The notes under the pieces: generated by a model
Database searches by the model: none
What the model was told of the DNA's origin: nothing
The model's input: only the letters and a program-made list of their open reading frames with translations
Position numbers and translations under genes: made by a program
IMG/VR virus record: IMGVR_UViG_3300027659_000027
Span: 1 to 64,000 of that record
Direction: 5' to 3' (one strand)
DNA from: a virus
DNA length: 64,000 nt
Part shown: positions 60,700 through 64,000 of the stretch, piece by piece
Layout of the letters: every line of letters starts with the position of its first letter
Numbering within the stretch: position 1 is the stretch's first letter

Positions 60700-62220
60700 T
60701 TAGCTAAGCCCTGCAACGCACTGCAAATCAAAACATCTGTTCGCGCGTAATATCTGGATACCGGCAGACTTGATCCTGGTGTAAGCAGACTTGTCAACGT
60801 CAGTTGCAAGTAACTTGCTGTCATCAATACCTGCACTGTTACCACCTAACATGATCTCCAGTGAGCGAGGAATCTCGCACAAACCTTTGATCACACCATG
60901 ACGGAATGAACGCCCTTTCTGAGCAACGTGCTGAATGTTCGGCTTGCCGTCAACATCGTTGTCATCCAGGAACACCATCCTGTAACTCTCAAGTGGTAAA
61001 CCACTCTCGGGGTGTAAAGGTGATACCATAGCCTTACGGCCGGTGTCAAAAATCGGGTTGTACTTCACCTTAATGGTGTAGCCGTCAACGTGGTAGAAAC
61101 CATCGAAGAAGCCACCAAGCATCAGGTTACGTCCTGTACCGGTTACAAACTTATCAGCAACACCAGTGAAATCGGTCATCAGCGTAGCGCCTCTTTCCTT
61201 CATCGCGTTGTCAATCTCTCTGCGTCCGCCAGTACCTGTCATCAACGTAATGGTCATGTTGCCACTGTCGGACTGTCCGAATAATGCATCACCCACTTTG
61301 TTGCTCAGGGTATTGTAGGTTAAACGTGAATACGTTCCTTTGTTACCAATCTGCTCAAGTAAGCCAGAGCCACGAGGGATAACCTTACCAGTGTACAGGT
61401 CTTTCAATGGGATAGTACCATCGGCCAGCCTGTTGTACCTGCTGTACCAGTAGTAGTGCTCGCAATCTTCCAACCAGCGTTTCTCAAACTGCCACATTGC
61501 AAAGTCTAACCAGAAGTTGGTTTCGCCTTTATCTGTCTGTGCAGTAATACGCATTACTTTCTGAGCGGCATTACCTGCCCAGCTCATACCGGTACGCATG
61601 AAGCCCATTTGGTTCTTGAATGAACCTGGCATAGCCATGCTTGACTCAGTAGTACGAGACTCTGATTCAGCAACAGCTGTGTTGATGGCTATCCATTTCA
61701 CACCCTGAGCCAATTGGTCTGTAGGGCAGAAATCTTTCGGGCCGGCAGGATCTAACTGCACCTTGTACTTAAAGCCACCGGTTGGGTTTGGTTCGGGATC
61801 GTCCAATACATACGCTTGGATACCTCTTTCACTTTCAATGGTGAAAAAGCGTTTGATCCAGTTGTCGCCAAGGATGATGTAGAACGGTTGGTGGGCAATA
61901 CCCGGCTTATCACCGGATACATACAAAGAATCGTATGTGATACTCACTTTGTTGTCACGACCCATTACAGGGTACGTATATTGTACATCGTCCAGCTCAA
62001 CAGCTGCTTTGCCATTACCGTAGCCAACTCCACCTACTGTCATAGTAGAAATGGGGAATGACTTATTGTAATCGCCTAAGATGTACGTCAGTTTCTTTGT
62101 AAGCTCAGAAGGAGCGCCTTGCCTCTGGTGGTAGAAGTTGGTTTCGTCCAACATCGACTTAGAGTCAAAAATCGTCTCCTGAACCTGATACTTCATGGCC
62201 GGGAATAATTGGTTTGACAT
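60700..62220 (-). CDS. Major capsid protein (crAss-type, HK97 fold)
   Basis: A 506-residue protein recognised as a crAss-like major capsid protein. Supporting segments are LDFAMWQFEKRWLEDCEHYY and WYSRYNRLADG (the long spine helix region), GSGLLEQIGNKGTYSRLTYN, and a late HGVIKGLCEIPRSL block. Length (about 490-510 residues) is typical. It lies behind the scaffold-like gene, is followed by a terminator and uses a leader with repeated AAAACCT/AAACCC. It forms the icosahedral shell; HK97 fold is known for the family, not read from the sequence. Confidence 0.88.
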   Translation of the reverse strand: MSNQLFPAMKYQVQETIFDSKSMLDETNFYHQRQGAPSELTKKLTYILGDYNKSFPISTMTVGGVGYGNGKAAVELDDVQYTYPVMGRDNKVSITYDSLYVSGDKPGIAHQPFYIILGDNWIKRFFTIESERGIQAYVLDDPEPNPTGGFKYKVQLDPAGPKDFCPTDQLAQGVKWIAINTAVAESESRTTESSMAMPGSFKNQMGFMRTGMSWAGNAAQKVMRITAQTDKGETNFWLDFAMWQFEKRWLEDCEHYYWYSRYNRLADGTIPLKDLYTGKVIPRGSGLLEQIGNKGTYSRLTYNTLSNKVGDALFGQSDSGNMTITLMTGTGGRREIDNAMKERGATLMTDFTGVADKFVTGTGRNLMLGGFFDGFYHVDGYTIKVKYNPIFDTGRKAMVSPLHPESGLPLESYRMVFLDDNDVDGKPNIQHVAQKGRSFRHGVIKGLCEIPRSLEIMLGGNSAGIDDSKLLATDVDKSAYTRIKSAGIQILRANRCFDLQCVAGLS

Positions 62221-62272
62221 AGGGTTTTAGGTTTTAGGTTATCGGATTCATGTTGGCGTTTAACCGCTACAC

Positions 62273-63442
62273 TTATATATCACTCAAAGGTACGTACCCA
62301 GTTGCTGGTTTAGCGCCAGAACCCGCTTTGGGAGCCGCCCCTAAGGCCTTGTTTACCCTCAGTTTCAGACCCTGTACAGCTTTCGTCCCTGCTCTCTTTT
62401 CCACTAAGGAGGCCAGATCACCTTTTATATACTTAAAGTACAAAGCTTCCAGTACATTTTTGGAATCATCACCTATTTCCAGTACTGAATAGAACTTGCC
62501 ACCTTCATGACGAAGTGAGTTGTTTACAAACTCTTTGAACCCTGCTTTCCTGGCATCGGGTACAATGAACTTAAGGCCACCTTCATCTACTGCTTTACTC
62601 AAAGATGTGGTTACAACTGCACACATATTATTGAACTCTTCTAAGTCGGCAGCAGAATCTGCTTCCATATCAGCAAGCTGCTGTTCCTGTGATGTACGTA
62701 TGCTGTTGTAAGCACCATCAGCTTTAGCCTTCAGGGTGTTCTCTTTGATGGCCTTGGCGAGCATAGCATCAGCTACATCCTCATCCACACCTTTAGTGGT
62801 AAGTGAATTCTTGTACACTTGAGACTGCAGCTCTACGCTGGCCTCAAATGCTGCCTGGTCAGGAAGGGATAATGTCTTGGCTTCAAAGAAAGATACGTCA
62901 TCACCACCGGCCTGACGGTGAAGCATGTATGCATACCCGCGTGGGTCTTGTGCTTTTAGGTGCTCTACCCACTTGTTCACTTCATCCATCCGTATAACCG
63001 CATCACGAAGGGCTACACCTTCCGGGCTTATCGGGTCAACGTCTGCAGGGTATTCTACATTTACTGACTCCCCTGTAAGGGCATCAACTGCAGCAAAGAA
63101 TGCATCAGGAGATGCTGCTTCAGCTGCTGCTTCATCTTCAGCTATCTGCTCTGGCGTTCTTGTGTCCGGTTCATCGTCCTCTGCAGCAGCAGCTGCTACC
63201 TCTGCTGCAAGTTGATCAGCTGCAAGCTTGTCTTCAGCTTCCTGAGCTGCAAGTTGTGTAGCCGCTTCGAGGTCACCAGGCTTAGGCTCTCCATTTCCTG
63301 GTACAATTGGTGGTGGTACTATCACCACGGGTGCAGGAATATTCGGAGCATCGGGGTTAAACAGCTCCTCCAGTGTTGGTGGTAAGGCTGCCGGTGTATC
63401 TACTGGTGCTGGGTCTCTGTACAAAATAGTTGTGATCTTCAT
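62273..63442 (-). CDS. Probable scaffolding protein
   Basis: A 389-residue acidic protein immediately upstream of the capsid gene. Residues 10-60 are Pro-rich; residues 60-115 are almost entirely Ala, Glu and Asp helices (EAEDKLAADQLAAEVAAAAA); residues 130-330 are helical and charged; the C-terminus is basic (LKLRVNKALGAAPKAGSGAK), as expected for the coat-binding end of scaffolds. Position, acidic helical composition and basic tail together suggest the scaffold for procapsid assembly. No protease motif was seen. There is no sequence signature, so the call rests on these features. Confidence 0.65.
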   Translation of the reverse strand: MKITTILYRDPAPVDTPAALPPTLEELFNPDAPNIPAPVVIVPPPIVPGNGEPKPGDLEAATQLAAQEAEDKLAADQLAAEVAAAAAEDDEPDTRTPEQIAEDEAAAEAASPDAFFAAVDALTGESVNVEYPADVDPISPEGVALRDAVIRMDEVNKWVEHLKAQDPRGYAYMLHRQAGGDDVSFFEAKTLSLPDQAAFEASVELQSQVYKNSLTTKGVDEDVADAMLAKAIKENTLKAKADGAYNSIRTSQEQQLADMEADSAADLEEFNNMCAVVTTSLSKAVDEGGLKFIVPDARKAGFKEFVNNSLRHEGGKFYSVLEIGDDSKNVLEALYFKYIKGDLASLVEKRAGTKAVQGLKLRVNKALGAAPKAGSGAKPATGYVPLSDI

Positions 63443-63451
63443 ATAAAGGGT

Positions 63452-64000
63452 TTAGGGTTTACTTGGTTTGGGTCTCGCCGCTCTCTTGGCTGCGATAGTC
63501 TTGGTGATGTTATCTCTGCGGCTCTGTACCTCTTTGAGGTCTATCTCTTTGTTCTTAAGTGCGGTCTTGTTGGCGTCAGCAGTTGCTGCTTGTAACCTGT
63601 TGGCATTCGCCTGTTGGGTACCTGCCTCGAACTTATCCCGATCGAGTCTGTGCTTCTCCACTTCCATGATGTCCGGTACTCCGTTGGCGTTGCTGTCCCC
63701 ATCTTTGAATGTCAGGGTATTGAACTCTCCTTTTATCATCTCAAGATCTTCTTTACGGTCATACTCTTTTTCCATGGACTCATCCTTAAGCAGGGTATTG
63801 AACTTAGCAAAACGCTCAGCACGCTCATCTGCAGCTTTAGCTGCTTCCTCAGCGTTGGCAGCTGTACGCTCATCAACCTGGGCCTGGATAGCTTCAATCT
63901 CTTTCAGCTTGGTTTCCATCTCAGCGATACTGTTACCTTTGATGATAGCGGCAATGGTGGACGGCTTAACCTGGTTCTGCAGCATGGCAGTGATAGTGCC
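63452..64000 (-). CDS. Probable portal protein, C-terminal part (cut by window edge)
   Basis: The frame is open to the window end (residues GTITA precede the ATG at 63985), so this is probably the C-terminal part of a larger protein. It is a long charged coiled coil (residues 18-90 counted from that ATG), interrupted by a calcium-loop-like element DGDSNANGVPDIME (95-108, Asp95, Asp97, Asn99, Asn101, Asp105), then more coiled coil and a basic tail (RDNITKTIAAKRAARPKPSK). Crass-like portals have a C-terminal coiled-coil extension, and the portal gene usually precedes the scaffold and capsid genes, which supports the call. A separate small coiled-coil virion protein is the alternative. Confidence 0.5.
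   Translation of the reverse strand, partial: GTITAMLQNQVKPSTIAAIIKGNSIAEMETKLKEIEAIQAQVDERTAANAEEAAKAADERAERFAKFNTLLKDESMEKEYDRKEDLEMIKGEFNTLTFKDGDSNANGVPDIMEVEKHRLDRDKFEAGTQQANANRLQAATADANKTALKNKEIDLKEVQSRRDNITKTIAAKRAARPKPSKP

Noticed and set aside
62221-62243. CCCTAAA-like words as telomere-type terminal repeats
   Set aside because: They are single or double copies spread over many gene leaders, not tandem arrays at a genome end.
1-64000. Stop codon reassignment (TAG or TGA read as an amino acid), known in some crAss-like phages
   Set aside because: All large genes are open under the standard code, and TAG and TGA both serve as gene ends (for example 763, 2940, 4973, 6228).
1-64000. tRNA genes, CRISPR arrays, integrase or insertion sequences
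   Set aside because: No cloverleaf-like intergenic segment, regular short direct repeats, recombinase motifs or transposase frames were seen; almost no intergenic space is available.

Overview
The window is part of a tailed double-stranded DNA phage genome and reads as a crAss-like phage (order Crassvirales) of a Bacteroidota host. The case rests on: a capsid-to-tail gene string with a crAss-type major capsid protein, ring proteins and muzzle; a run of very large virion proteins ending in a 4221-residue protein with the virion RNA polymerase signature DFDVD; replication genes on one strand facing virion genes on the other; and Sec signal peptides of Bacteroidota type (cleavage before Gln). 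The standard genetic code fits: several genes end in TAG (2940, 4973, 6228) and no long gene needs recoding. I saw no tRNA, CRISPR array, integrase or insertion sequence. No gap between genes reaches 300 bases; the longest is 27990-28102.

Plus-strand arm (1-15657): DNA metabolism. In order: the C-terminus of a family A DNA polymerase, a stand-alone DnaA domain IV-like protein, an unknown, an SF1 RecD/Dda-like helicase, a small unknown, an SF2 helicase, an unknown, a DnaB-like replicative helicase, a Sak4-like RecA-fold ATPase, two unknowns that may be DNA-binding, a primase, a small unknown, an rIIA/rIIB-like pair, a PD-(D/E)XK nuclease, a flap/5'-3' exonuclease and one more unknown. Genes are tightly packed, often overlapping, and the few gaps hold short GC-rich hairpins. 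Together they form a largely self-contained replisome and recombination set.

The arms meet at 15671-15710 in a strong hairpin flanked by A and T runs, a likely bidirectional terminator.

Minus-strand arm (64000 down to 15724): virion, lysis and host-interaction genes, read right to left. They run from a probable portal C-terminus, scaffold-like protein, major capsid protein (terminator behind it), capsid or ring-associated proteins, a head decoration or fibre candidate (terminator behind it), and tail ring proteins to the muzzle, which is split into two genes. Next come five cargo or ejection proteins, the last two of 1805 and 4221 residues, followed by a double-hairpin gap. Beyond that lies a host-interaction cassette (27989-15724): two Cys-rich unknowns, a 1791-residue fibre/adhesin-like protein and two smaller proteins, all three with signal peptides, two small membrane proteins (holin candidates), a fibre-like protein, a zinc-ribbon protein, a DUF5675-like lysin candidate, a spanin-like membrane protein and a metallophosphoesterase with an N-terminal helix-turn-helix.

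The most unusual points are the three exported proteins inside a late virion operon, the RNA polymerase plus zincin mega-fusion, the split muzzle carrying a Cys-loop typical of host secreted proteins, the Asp/Asn swap in the metallophosphoesterase, and a Glu-to-Gln change in DNA polymerase motif C. Function calls come from motifs read by eye and remembered family features; no database search was possible.
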